A program made the position numbers and the translations under genes. The notes under the pieces were generated by a model. That model was not told the DNA's origin. It did no database searches and saw nothing but the letters and a program-made list of their open reading frames with translations. A DNA stretch of 64,000 bases from Kordiimonas gwangyangensis DSM 19435 = JCM 12864 (GTDB lineage: Bacteria; Pseudomonadota; Alphaproteobacteria; Sphingomonadales; Kordiimonadaceae): contig NZ_AQXF01000003.1 in NCBI RefSeq assembly GCF_000375545.1, positions 142,595 through 206,594 on the forward strand. The letters are read 5' to 3'. This document shows, piece after piece, positions 54,047-61,892 of this stretch. The first letter of the stretch is position 1. Every line of letters begins with the position of its first letter.

Positions 54047-54730
54047 TTATGCGGGGGTGAAAAGTGTTTCAAACCGCACTTTGCCAGCGGGGGAGAACCT
54101 TACCTCGCGGCTGCCCTCAGCGCGTGATGCCCAGCCTTCCGAATAGAAGTGGGTCAGAAGCGCGGCGCCAAGGCTACCAGCCAGGTGCGTGCGGCGGGCG
54201 CTCCAGTCCAGGCAGGCCTTGCAAAGCGGGCGCTTGGCTCGTTTGAGGTCTTCAAGCGGCAGGCCAAGGCTCGCCATGAAGCGCTGACCAACCGGGGTCA
54301 GCACTGGTTCGCCTTCATGTTCGAACAAGAGACCACGGGCGAGCAGGCTTTCATAAAGCTGGATTCCCATGTCGCCGGCGAGGTGGTCATAGCAGACCCG
54401 CGCGGTGCGAAGCGCCGGGTCCTTCGGGCCCGGGCGGGTGCGCACATGGCCAGTGCGGTCGGCAAGACCCATAAGCTTTTCAAGGAGTTCCGCCACATCG
54501 TCGCCCGACAGCTGGTAGTAACGGTGCCGTCCCTGCTTGCGGATTTTCAGGAGCCCGCCTGCCTCCAGTTTGCCGAGGTGGCTGGAGGCTGTCTGCTTGG
54601 TCACACCCGCTTCTTCCGCCAGTTCCGTGGCGGTGAGGGCCGTGCCGGACATGAGCGCGGTGAGCATATTGGCGCGGGCGGGGTCGCCGATGAGGGCGGC
54701 GATGCTGGCGATGTCGGGTCCTTCTTTCAT
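54047..54730 (-). CDS. ArsR-type winged-helix regulator
   Basis: A 227-aa protein. The N-terminal winged helix is LIGDPARANMLTALMSGTAL, then TELAEEAGVTKQTASSHLGK and a wing GLLKIRKQGRHRYYQLSGDD. A longer C-terminal part (about 95-227) with RARPLCKACLDWS-like Cys residues (KRPLCKACLDWSARR) could bind metal or a small ligand. It is divergent from the NIPSNAP-ABM pair and has an inverted repeat next to its start, so it probably represses itself and that pair. Confidence 0.88.
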   Translation of the reverse strand: MKEGPDIASIAALIGDPARANMLTALMSGTALTATELAEEAGVTKQTASSHLGKLEAGGLLKIRKQGRHRYYQLSGDDVAELLEKLMGLADRTGHVRTRPGPKDPALRTARVCYDHLAGDMGIQLYESLLARGLLFEHEGEPVLTPVGQRFMASLGLPLEDLKRAKRPLCKACLDWSARRTHLAGSLGAALLTHFYSEGWASRAEGSREVRFSPAGKVRFETLFTPA

Positions 54731-54732
54731 GG

Positions 54733-54748
54733 TTCGACCATAGTCGAA
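54733..54748. promoter_or_regulatory. Inverted repeat next to the ArsR start (probable operator)
   Basis: TTCGAC-CATA-GTCGAA, a perfect 6-bp inverted repeat with a 4-bp spacer, lies 2 bp upstream of the ArsR start codon in the 79-bp divergent spacer. Its place suits auto-repression. Confidence 0.5.
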
Positions 54749-54809
54749 ACATCATGCGTCTTCAAGCCGCTATAAGGGCCACAACATCCACATATGAAGG
54801 AGAGGTCTG

Positions 54810-55175
54810 GTGACCATAATGTGTTGTATTCGTTATGAAATTGACCCGTTCAAGGCGGCGGAATTCGAGGCTTATGCCGAGAATTGGGCGAGTATAATCC
54901 CGGCGTGCGGCGGTGACCTAATCGGCTATTTCATGCCGCATGAGGGCAGCAATAATGTCGCCTATGGGCTGATCTGTTTTGACAGCCTCGCAGCTTACGA
55001 GGCCTACCGTGCGCGGCTCAGGGAAGACAAAAAGGGCGCTGAAAACTTCACCTTTGCACAAGCTAACCGGCTGATTTTAAAAGAAGAGCGCACTTTCCTG
55101 CGCCTAGCGCGGGGTAGCGAAAAACTGCCGTTTTTCAGCTGTGCGGGGGGTGTGCATGATCGCGGTGATCTTTGA
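54810..55175 (+). CDS. NIPSNAP-family protein
   Basis: A 121-aa protein starting at a GTG with AAGGAGAGG upstream. It has the ferredoxin-like NIPSNAP pattern: [20 protein letters not shown], then [27 protein letters not shown] proteins are small dimeric domains of uncertain function, often near ABM-type monooxygenases as here. The last 20 bp overlap the next gene. Confidence 0.82.
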   Translation: MTIMCCIRYEIDPFKAAEFEAYAENWASIIPACGGDLIGYFMPHEGSNNVAYGLICFDSLAAYEAYRARLREDKKGAENFTFAQANRLILKEERTFLRLARGSEKLPFFSCAGGVHDRGDL

Positions 55176-55500
55176 ACTGATGCCCACTGAGGGGCGTGAG
55201 CAGGACTATTTTGACCGCGCTGCGGGCCTCAAGGCGACGCTCGAGACCATGGATGGTTTTATCTCGGTCGAGCGCTACCAAAGCCTTGCGGATAAAGGGA
55301 AATTCCTCTCGCTTTCCTTCTGGCGGGATGAGGCGGCGGTCGCCAATTGGCGGCAACTGATGGTACACCGGCAGGCGCAAGCCGCTGGCCGCGCGGGCAT
55401 TTTCAGTGACTACCGCCTGAGGGTCGCACATGTAATGCGGGACTATGGCTTATCAGAGCGCGATGAAGCCCCCGCTGACGCCCGTGCCTATCACCGGTAA
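55156..55500 (+). CDS. ABM-family (antibiotic biosynthesis monooxygenase-like) protein
   Basis: A 114-aa protein. The start at 55156 ([13 protein letters not shown]) has GGGGGG upstream and lies inside the NIPSNAP gene; the frame extends to 55141. Motifs are [32 protein letters not shown] and [19 protein letters not shown], typical of the dimeric alpha/beta-barrel ABM fold. Members act as monooxygenases or heme-degrading proteins; the specific role here is unknown. The stop overlaps the convergent GFA gene by 10 bp. Confidence 0.85.
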   Translation: MIAVIFELMPTEGREQDYFDRAAGLKATLETMDGFISVERYQSLADKGKFLSLSFWRDEAAVANWRQLMVHRQAQAAGRAGIFSDYRLRVAHVMRDYGLSERDEAPADARAYHR

Positions 55501-55919
55501 TCGCCGCTGAAGCCCCCGTCTGACGAGCGTTCATATTGCGGGCAAGTGTCTGTTATCTCGTAAAAATCAGCCTTTTCGCCCGTGAAGATGTGGCCCATGG
55601 TTTTAAGCCCCGTGGGCCCATCAAGACTGCCGGCGAGGATGCCGGTGGCGTCCTGGTCGAAGGGTTCCCAGAACAGGCTGGAGCCGCAGTTTTTGCAGAA
55701 ACCGCGCCGGGCCACGTCGGACGACTTGTACCACGCCAGCCCCTCATCGCGGGTGAGGGTGATATCGGCCTTCTTGGCCTTGGTATGGGCCCCCATGCTG
55801 CCGTGAAGTTTCTGGCACATGCTGCAGTGACAATTGACGACATCGCGCAGCAAGCCTTTGATTTCAAAGCGAACCTGCCCGCAAAGGCAACCGCCTAGTG
55901 TAATGGGGTCCTTGTTCAT
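55491..55919 (-). CDS. GFA-family (glutathione-dependent formaldehyde-activating-like) protein
   Basis: A 142-aa zinc protein of the Gfa/Mss4-like fold. Zinc cysteines are C11 and C13 (GGCLCGQVRFE), C30, C32 and C35 (NCHCSMCQKLHG) and C75, C78 (GFCKNCGSSLF). True Gfa enzymes speed S-hydroxymethylglutathione formation, but most family members lack assigned function. It converges on the ABM gene. Confidence 0.88.
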   Translation of the reverse strand: MNKDPITLGGCLCGQVRFEIKGLLRDVVNCHCSMCQKLHGSMGAHTKAKKADITLTRDEGLAWYKSSDVARRGFCKNCGSSLFWEPFDQDATGILAGSLDGPTGLKTMGHIFTGEKADFYEITDTCPQYERSSDGGFSGDYR

Positions 55920-55992
55920 GTGTCCTCCTCACGTTGAGGGCAAGACATGGGGTTGGGGGCGAAAGATTACAAGAAAGCGCGGCATTGCACAC

Positions 55993-56058
55993 TGTGCGGG
56001 AAATGTGCGGAAACTGTGCGGGATGTGTGCGGAAAGTGCGCGAAGAGTGTGCGGGAAT
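55993..56058. repeat. Six tandem imperfect 11-bp repeats
   Basis: Six adjoining 11-bp units follow the pattern TGTGCGGRAAN: tgtgcgggaaa, tgtgcggaaac, tgtgcgggatg, tgtgcggaaag, tgcgcgaagag, tgtgcgggaat. The period is close to one helical turn. The array lies between the GFA gene start and the ohr stop, 74 bp upstream of the GFA start codon on the minus strand, so it could serve as a multi-site operator or be a simple slippage array. Confidence 0.75.
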
Positions 56059-56131
56059 TTACTGGTGCGATCAGGCACCCGCGTCAGCGCTTATGATAGC
56101 ATATTATCGCTGCCGTAATGGCATCAATTTT

Positions 56132-56174
56132 AACCCCGCCGCGACCGGTTGAGGGCCGCGGCGTGGGTGGGGTT
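56132..56174 (-). terminator. Hairpin after ohr (terminator-like)
   Basis: On the minus strand AACCCC pairs with GGGGTT and the inner GCCGCG with CGCGGC, around an internal loop, just past the ohr stop; a run TTAAAATT follows. A weak terminator is likely. Confidence 0.45.
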
Positions 56175-56176
56175 TG

Positions 56177-56602
56177 TTAGACGATGTTGAGCGTCACTTC
56201 GATATTGCCGCGCGTTGCGTTCGAATACGGGCAAACCTGGTGCGCGGCTGCCACAAGCTTCTCAGCCGTCTCGCGGTCAAGGCCAGGCAGGGAGATATTG
56301 TGTTCAACTTCAATGCCAAAGCCGTTCGGGATCGGGCCGATGCCAACGTTCGAGGAAATCGAAACCTCGTCCGGCACTTTCACGCCGATCTTGCCGCCGA
56401 CAGCCTTCATCGCGCCGATGAAACACGCCGCATAACCTGCTGCAAAAAGCTGCTCAGGGTTGGTGCCGTCACCACCCGCGCCGCCGAGGCCTTTGGGGGT
56501 GGAGAGTTTCACATCAAGCGCGCCGTCATCGGACTTCGCCTTGCCTTCACGGCCACCGGTTGCGGTGGCATGGGCGGTGTAGAGTGTTTTTTCGAGTTTC
56601 AT
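56177..56602 (-). CDS. ohr: Organic hydroperoxide resistance protein (Ohr)
   Basis: A 141-aa OsmC/Ohr-fold peroxidase that reduces organic hydroperoxides with a lipoyl-dependent thiol. The peroxidatic cysteine is C60 in GYAACFIGAM and the resolving cysteine C124 in HQVCPYSNATRG, both family-typical. The N-terminal MKLEKTLYTAHATATGGREG is diagnostic of Ohr rather than OsmC. AAGGAG precedes the ATG. The OhrR gene lies upstream on the same strand, each gene with its own operator. Confidence 0.96.
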   Translation of the reverse strand: MKLEKTLYTAHATATGGREGKAKSDDGALDVKLSTPKGLGGAGGDGTNPEQLFAAGYAACFIGAMKAVGGKIGVKVPDEVSISSNVGIGPIPNGFGIEVEHNISLPGLDRETAEKLVAAAHQVCPYSNATRGNIEVTLNIV

Positions 56603-56639
56603 GGTCAGTCTCCTTCGAGGTTTAAGTGTTAGCTATTTA

Positions 56640-56651
56640 ATCGTGCACGAT
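56640..56651. promoter_or_regulatory. ohr: OhrR operator upstream of ohr
   Basis: A perfect 12-bp palindrome ATCGTGCACGAT, preceded by TTTA, lies 37 bp upstream of the ohr start. A half site ATCGTGC repeats at 56656-56662. The same core occurs upstream of ohrR. Confidence 0.75.
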
Positions 56652-56752
56652 ATTTATCGTGCTTCCCATTTTAACCCATCGTCGCAGCCGCCTTTGGCGA
56701 GATGATGACAGGGGTTCAGTATTTCCGGCAATCTTGCCGGGGTGGTTAAAGT

Positions 56753-57205
56753 CTAGTCGTCCGTCGCGGCCATCAGGTTGGTGCGCAGCTCCTTGAGCCG
56801 GTCACGGAGCGAGATGAGCTCATCGGGCGTGCAGCCGGTGGCACGGAATGCCGCCGTGGGGGCGATGCCTGCCTTACCCTCGAGCGCTTTGCCCTTGGGC
56901 GTGAGGCTTACCAGCACCTGCCGCTCATCGGTTTTGGACCGCGTGCGGCTGACCAACTCCATGCCTTCCATGCGCTTCAGGAGCGGGGTGAGCGTGGCGC
57001 TGTCAAGGAACAGGCGCTCGCCCACTTCGCTGACCATCTGCTCGTCCCGCTCCCACAGCACCATCATTACCAGATACTGCGGGTAGGTCAGACCAAGTGC
57101 CGATAGCGCAGGCCGGTAGGCTTTCTTGAGCGCATTGGTGGCGGAATAGAGCGCAAAACAAAGCTGATCGTCGAGCTTGAGGCTCAGCCTTTGATCATCT
57201 GCCAT
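56753..57205 (-). CDS. ohrR: Organic hydroperoxide sensor regulator OhrR (MarR family)
   Basis: A 150-aa MarR repressor. The start at 57205 (MADDQRLSL) has AGGAGA about 7 nt upstream; the frame extends to 57232. The redox-sensing cysteine is C16 in [16 protein letters not shown], matching the conserved OhrR N-terminal Cys. The winged helix has [20 protein letters not shown] and a wing [17 protein letters not shown]. It controls ohr and itself through the ATCGTGCACGAT boxes. Confidence 0.94.
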   Translation of the reverse strand: MADDQRLSLKLDDQLCFALYSATNALKKAYRPALSALGLTYPQYLVMMVLWERDEQMVSEVGERLFLDSATLTPLLKRMEGMELVSRTRSKTDERQVLVSLTPKGKALEGKAGIAPTAAFRATGCTPDELISLRDRLKELRTNLMAATDD

Positions 57206-57259
57206 GTGCGTCTCCTGTTTCCAGTGTGGCACCCCAATAGTGCGTCATGACCTCTATTT

Positions 57260-57273
57260 AATCGTGCACGATT
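57260..57273. promoter_or_regulatory. ohrR: OhrR operator upstream of ohrR
   Basis: AATCGTGCACGATT, a perfect 14-bp palindrome in a TTTA / TTAA context, 55 bp upstream of the ohrR start. It shares its 12-bp core with the box before ohr, which supports autoregulation, and also lies just upstream of the orphan gene at 57285. Confidence 0.75.
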
Positions 57274-57284
57274 TAATTTCAAGA

Positions 57285-57665
57285 GTGAAAGAGATTTTTT
57301 TGAAAAGCTTCCAGCGCGACCGTGGTGTTCGCTGGCTAAAAGTAGAACCGTTACCAAACACTCTGGCTCTTATGAGGAAGTATAAGGATGCGGGGGGATT
57401 TCTCCCAGAGAGTTGGTATGGGCACTTTGTTTCTTGGTTTTTATATGCTCAGGGTGGGGAAGAGTTAAGCGAAGCGATCGTCTATCACACTCACGAAGAT
57501 CAACCCAATGATTATGCTGCATGGAAATATCGAGTGTTGACTGAGGCACTTGAAGTTTGCAAGTGGCACCATTCTAAAAACATTAGGCGGCCGGTTGTTA
57601 AAATGGTGTTGGACTGGATGCATGAGGTGAGTTGTGTTTTTATATTTTGTTATGTTACATCATAA
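57285..57665 (+). CDS. AT-rich hypothetical protein
   Basis: A 126-aa frame from a GTG at 57285 (an in-frame TTG at 57300 is the alternative); the frame is open back to 57204 but the first part overlaps ohrR. The sequence (PLPNTLALMRKYKDAGGFLP, WYGHFVSWFLYAQGGEELSE) is not low-complexity and has a balanced composition, but no family is recognised. Its base use, with long T runs and many AT-ending codons, differs sharply from neighbours and suggests recent acquisition or a gene remnant. The ribosome binding site is poor. Confidence 0.5.
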   Translation: MKEIFLKSFQRDRGVRWLKVEPLPNTLALMRKYKDAGGFLPESWYGHFVSWFLYAQGGEELSEAIVYHTHEDQPNDYAAWKYRVLTEALEVCKWHHSKNIRRPVVKMVLDWMHEVSCVFIFCYVTS

Positions 57666-57736
57666 CTTTATGGTTGACGTTTAAAGGCTGTGCTGTTTAC
57701 CCTCAGGGTTGAGTTTAACAATCATCCGGGGGGATC

Positions 57737-58966
57737 ATGGCTAGACTTGCTACCATACTCACCATCGCGGGCCTGATGGCTGGCGGTGCGACTTTTCATC
57801 CGCTTCAGGCAGTAGAGCCGGGCACAGCGGCCAGTCAAACAGTGCCGACATTCGGCGAGGACCATCTGCCTTATCACATCAATTATGATGACCTGACGGC
57901 TGTGCTGCAGAATGTGGTGCTGATCACCGGCATGTCAGACCGCAGCCGGGCGCCATCGGTCAAAGGGAATATTGGCACACGCTTCAAGACCAAGCGCAAT
58001 GTTTATACGGCTTATGAGGGCAACCGCATCTGGCTTGAAGCGCTTGAGGATGAACGCGCGGTCGAGGTGCTGGGCATGATCCGCCACGGGCTTGAAACCC
58101 TGCCGGATAATGTACCGATTTCGCAGTTCTCCGACGCGGAGCAGATTGCCTTCTGGCTGAACCTGCACAATGTGGCCTTCCTTGAGGAACTGGTACAACA
58201 CAGCCAGAACGGCATGAAAAACCTGCTGTACCGGGGCGATGATGCCATGCTGGACAAAAAGCTTGTCACCGTGCAGGGCGTGCCGCTGTCACTCAATGAC
58301 ATCCGCTTCAATATTGTCGGCAAACGCTGGGGCGACAGCCCGCTCGTGATCTACGGCTTTTTTGAGGGTATCATTGGTGGCCCCAATATCCGCAAGGAAG
58401 CCTTCACGGGGGAGAAGCTGCATGAACAGCTTTCTGCCAATGCGAAGGAGTTTGTGAATTCGAACCGCGGGGTTTACCTCAAGGGCGGCAAGACCATGCA
58501 TGTGTCGAGCTTCTATGAGCGGTTTGAAAGTTATTTCCCGAATTTCCAGAAAGATCTGAGGGCGCACCTGCTGGAATATCTTATCCCGGGTGGTATTCAG
58601 GCCAAAGTCGCCAATTCCCGGCGCCTTGATCCGGACGTGGATGACTGGACGGTGGCCAGCGTGCGCGGCAATACGCGGGAGTATGGCGGGGCGCTGCAGA
58701 CCAATGGTGCCGCCATGGTGACGGCGATTGTGCGCGGGCAGGGCGGCGAAGTTGCCTCCGACAGTTCGTTGACCGTGAGCGGTATGGCCGATTCCGTGAA
58801 AAACTTCTCCCGCTTCACCTTGGAGCAGCAAACCCTGCTCATGCGCCTCAACAAACAGCGTATGGCCCGCACCGGCAATGTGCGTATTGAGGAACTGCAG
58901 GAAATCAAGGACCGGGTGGAGCGCACAAAAAAAGACGAGTTGGGCGAGACGGGCGAGAAAGAATAG
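57737..58966 (+). CDS. Exported DUF547-domain protein
   Basis: A 409-aa protein of unknown function. GGGGGGAT precedes the ATG by about 4 nt. The signal peptide (ARLATILTIAGLMAGGATFH) ends near QAV-EP. DUF547 hallmarks are AEQIAFWLNLHNVAFLEEL, VQGVPLSLNDIRFNIVGKRW and AKEFVNSNRGVYLKGGKTMH. The expected Cys signature is replaced by VIYGFFEGIIGGPNIRK. The C-terminus holds RMARTGNVRIEELQEIKDR, shared with its paralogue. It is followed by a terminator, so it may be transcribed apart from the next gene. Confidence 0.88.
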   Translation: MARLATILTIAGLMAGGATFHPLQAVEPGTAASQTVPTFGEDHLPYHINYDDLTAVLQNVVLITGMSDRSRAPSVKGNIGTRFKTKRNVYTAYEGNRIWLEALEDERAVEVLGMIRHGLETLPDNVPISQFSDAEQIAFWLNLHNVAFLEELVQHSQNGMKNLLYRGDDAMLDKKLVTVQGVPLSLNDIRFNIVGKRWGDSPLVIYGFFEGIIGGPNIRKEAFTGEKLHEQLSANAKEFVNSNRGVYLKGGKTMHVSSFYERFESYFPNFQKDLRAHLLEYLIPGGIQAKVANSRRLDPDVDDWTVASVRGNTREYGGALQTNGAAMVTAIVRGQGGEVASDSSLTVSGMADSVKNFSRFTLEQQTLLMRLNKQRMARTGNVRIEELQEIKDRVERTKKDELGETGEKE

Positions 58967-59001
58967 CGGGGAGGCTTCTCAAGGCAGAAGCTCATACGGG
59001 G

Positions 59002-59030
59002 AAGCCTCGGCACCATGCCGGGGCTTTCTT
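59002..59030 (+). terminator. Terminator between the two DUF547 genes
   Basis: A 10-bp stem AAGCCTCGGC / GCCGGGGCTT with one G-U pair and a 5-nt loop is followed by TCTT, 35 bp after the stop at 58966. Confidence 0.7.
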
Positions 59031-59120
59031 GCGCCTGGGCCGTATATGCACCCTATGCCCTCACATGCATTGACCGCAAAACCGGTTTTTCATAGGCTTG
59101 TGCAAGGGTAGGGGAACACG

Positions 59121-60326
59121 GTGGAATTACGCATGTACAGGTTTGGCAAACTGGCAGTTGGTGCCGCCCTTGTGGCGGCAGGCACGCTCGCGCCTTTGGT
59201 GCCTGCAGTTCCGCGCGCGTATGCGGAGGAGCTGGTGCCCGCAGCGGCGGACATGCGCATTCCCTATCATATCAATTATGACGACCTCACCGCGGTCCTT
59301 GAAAATGTAGTGCTGGTGACCGGCATGTCAGACCGGGGCCGCGCGCCTGATATCAAAGGCTCGCTCGGTACCCGCATGAAGGCGAAACGCAACGTCTACA
59401 CGGCCTATGAGGGCAACCGCATCTGGCTTCAGGCGCTGGAGGAGAAGAAGGCGCAGGAAGTGCTGACGAGCATCCGGGTAAGCCTTGAGGCGATACCGGA
59501 TAACGCCCCCCTTGCGCATTTCACCGACGCGGAGCAGATCGCCTATTGGCTCAATCTCCATAATGTCGCTTTCCTTGAGGAGTTGGTCAAACACAGTCAG
59601 AACAGCATGAAAAAGCTGCTCTATGGTCGTGGTGGCATCCTCGACAAGAAACTCGTTACCGTGCAGGGCGTGCCGCTTTCTTTGAATGACATTCGTTTCC
59701 GGGTGGTTGGCAAACGCTGGGGCAACAACCCGCTGGTGATCTACGGGTTTTATGAAGGCATTATTGGCAGCCCCAATATCCGCAAGGAAGCCTTTACGGG
59801 CGAGGAACTGCACGCGCAGCTGACTGCCAATGCGCGGGAATTTGTGAACTCCAACCGCGGTGTGTATCTCAAGGGCGGCAAGACGGTTTATGTCTCGAGC
59901 TTCTATGAGCGGTTCGAGGACTATTTCCCCGATTTCCAGAAGGACCTGAAGGCGCACCTGCTTGACTATGTGCAGCCGGGGCGCATCAAAACCATGGTGG
60001 CGGAGGCGCGCCGGCTTGACCCTGAGGTGGATGACTGGAATGTCACCAGCCTGCGCGGCAATACCCGCGACTATGGTGGGGCGTTGCAGAAAAACGCGTC
60101 AGCACTGACGACCGCCATTGTCGTGGCTGAAAGTGGTGGCCTGTCGCCCAATTCGTCTATTCTGGCCGATAGCTTGTCGACCATGGTGCGCAATTATTCC
60201 CGCTTCAGCGAGGAACAGCAGGAGCTACTGCTGGAGCTGAACCGCCAGCGCATGGAACGCACCGGCAATATCCGCATTGAGGAACTGCAGGAAATCAAAA
60301 GCCGGATCGAGAAGGACGGCAAATAA
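59121..60326 (+). CDS. Exported DUF547-domain protein
   Basis: A 401-aa protein starting at a GTG with AGGGGAA 5 nt upstream; an ATG at 59133 is the alternative. The signal peptide ends near AYA-EE. It is a close paralogue of the gene 154 bp upstream: both share AEQIAYWLNLHNVAFLEEL, YGFYEGIIGSPNIRKEAFTG and FVNSNRGVYLKGGKTVYVSS, and the C-terminal RMERTGNIRIEELQEIKSR. The Cys signature is again missing. A local duplication is the simplest history. Confidence 0.88.
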   Translation: MELRMYRFGKLAVGAALVAAGTLAPLVPAVPRAYAEELVPAAADMRIPYHINYDDLTAVLENVVLVTGMSDRGRAPDIKGSLGTRMKAKRNVYTAYEGNRIWLQALEEKKAQEVLTSIRVSLEAIPDNAPLAHFTDAEQIAYWLNLHNVAFLEELVKHSQNSMKKLLYGRGGILDKKLVTVQGVPLSLNDIRFRVVGKRWGNNPLVIYGFYEGIIGSPNIRKEAFTGEELHAQLTANAREFVNSNRGVYLKGGKTVYVSSFYERFEDYFPDFQKDLKAHLLDYVQPGRIKTMVAEARRLDPEVDDWNVTSLRGNTRDYGGALQKNASALTTAIVVAESGGLSPNSSILADSLSTMVRNYSRFSEEQQELLLELNRQRMERTGNIRIEELQEIKSRIEKDGK

Positions 60327-60383
60327 TCACGGCGGTGTGCCCTTATGTCCTCCGTCCGGATATCGGGCAAGGGCTTTCGCGGC

Positions 60384-60414
60384 AAAAAGAAACCCCGGCC
60401 GCAAAGGGCCGGGG
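60384..60414 (-). terminator. Terminator after the M20 peptidase gene (minus strand)
   Basis: On the minus strand CCCCGGCC-loop-GGCCGGGG (8 bp, 6-nt loop) is followed by TTTCTTTTT. It lies between the convergent stops at 60326 and 60439. Confidence 0.88.
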
Positions 60415-60438
60415 CATCGTCACCGTTATATGCCGCGT

Positions 60439-61749
60439 CTACTCTTCGCGCATCAGGCGGTACAGCAGGATGGCTGCGCGCACGGTGGCGAACTTCTGTT
60501 TCTCAAGGTCGAGCCATTCCTCGGGCGTGTGGCCGTTGCCGCCAAAACCGCCAAGGCCGTCCATCGTCGGTGTGTGCGGGGCAACAAAACTGGAATCCGC
60601 CGCGCCGCGTTTCTCCGGTGGATAGGCGGTCAGCGGGCCGTGGCCGAGCGCCACGTTCACATCGCTGAATACGCCTAGCATCCGGCGGCTGGCGTCATTT
60701 TCTGTCATGGCGGGGTAGCTGTCCTCGAAGGTGATTTCAGCCGATGTGCCGGGCAGGTGGTCGGCCACGATCTCGCGCATCTTGGCGCGCGCGGCTTCCT
60801 TGTCGGCCTCGCTCATGAAGCGCAGGCCACCATGCACCACGGTTTTCTGCGCGACCACATTGTCCTTGCCGTAAGCGTTCTGCGCCGCCGGGTTGGCGCC
60901 CTGGTCGACAAAGGTGCCGCCGCCGATGACGCCGGGGTTGAAGGTCAGGCCGAACGGGCCGCGTACTTCATTATAAAAGCGGTGCAGGATGCGGGATGCC
61001 TCGAAAATGGCACCGGCGCCTACGCTATCGCTGAAAATGGCGCTTGAGTGCGCGCGTGTGCCGCTCGTGGTCAGCGACCAGCCGGACGCACCGCGGCGGC
61101 CGATCACCGCCGTGCCGTCGCCGCTGCCCTCAAAATTGAGCGCAAAGTCGCTCCATTTCCCGGCTTCGATCAGGTCATGGCGGGAGACATCAAGCGGTTT
61201 GCCGGTCGATTCCTCGTCGCCGGTGAAAAACACCTTGTAGCTGCCTTGTTCCAGATTGCCGGTGGCCTTGAGGGCCTTGAGCGCATAGAGGATGATGGCG
61301 TCGCCCGCCTTCATGTCCACAATGCCGGGGCCGGTGGCGCGGCCACCTTCACGCTCGAACTTCTGGAACGGGCTGGTGGTCGGGAACACGGTGTCGATAT
61401 GGCCGATGAGCAGCGCCTTTTTGCCCGGTGTGCCCTCGTGGGTCGCAACAAAATGGCCGCCACGTTCCATCTCGGCCGGCATGTCGATCCAGCTTGTGGT
61501 GAAACCAAGGTCCTTGAACTCGGTGTCGAACACCTTGCCCACCTCGCGCACGCCCTCGGGGTTGCGGGTGTCGCTGTTGATGTTGACGATTTTTTCAAGG
61601 AAAACGAGCTGGGCGTCGAAGTCCGCCTCGACCGCCTGTTTGATGGCTTCCTCCTCCGCGCTCAAGGTTTGCTGTGCGGTGGCGGGCAGGGCAAGGCTCA
61701 GCGCCAGGCCGGATGCGGCCAGCATGTGGCGCGCGGATGTGTGAAACAT
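60439..61749 (-). CDS. Exported M20-family metallopeptidase, carboxypeptidase-G2-like
   Basis: A 436-aa secreted zinc hydrolase. The start at 61749 (MFHTSARHMLAASG) has GGGGAG 6 nt upstream and opens a signal peptide ending ATA-QQ; the frame to 61965 is an artefact. Zinc-binding segments are LIGHIDTVFPTTSPF, GPGIVDMKAGDAIILYALKA and FTGDEESTGKPLD (Glu-Glu equivalent). SGTRAHSSAIFSDSVGAGA belongs to the dimer domain. It resembles carboxypeptidase G2 and differs from the cytoplasmic M20 enzyme at 11.8 kb by being secreted. Confidence 0.9.
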   Translation of the reverse strand: MFHTSARHMLAASGLALSLALPATAQQTLSAEEEAIKQAVEADFDAQLVFLEKIVNINSDTRNPEGVREVGKVFDTEFKDLGFTTSWIDMPAEMERGGHFVATHEGTPGKKALLIGHIDTVFPTTSPFQKFEREGGRATGPGIVDMKAGDAIILYALKALKATGNLEQGSYKVFFTGDEESTGKPLDVSRHDLIEAGKWSDFALNFEGSGDGTAVIGRRGASGWSLTTSGTRAHSSAIFSDSVGAGAIFEASRILHRFYNEVRGPFGLTFNPGVIGGGTFVDQGANPAAQNAYGKDNVVAQKTVVHGGLRFMSEADKEAARAKMREIVADHLPGTSAEITFEDSYPAMTENDASRRMLGVFSDVNVALGHGPLTAYPPEKRGAADSSFVAPHTPTMDGLGGFGGNGHTPEEWLDLEKQKFATVRAAILLYRLMREE

Positions 61750-61822
61750 GGTGTCTCCCCTTATGTCGTGTTGTCCCTTGGGCCACACGCTAGCGCGCGA
61801 GGGCCGGCGATGCAATTTCCTA

Positions 61823-61850
61823 TTGATAAAACGAACGATCGTTCTATATA
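61823..61850 (+). promoter_or_regulatory. Promoter with TetR-type operator in the spacer
   Basis: TTGATA (61823-61828) and TATATA (61845-61850) are 16 bp apart, a good sigma-70 promoter. The spacer contains the perfect 12-bp palindrome GAACGATCGTTC (61833-61844). A repressor there would block RNA polymerase. The TetR gene at 62818 is in the operon that this promoter serves, so auto-repression is likely. Confidence 0.7.
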
Positions 61851-61892
61851 TAAAATCAACAAAATACATAAGCTTGCAGCGAAGGAAGTACC

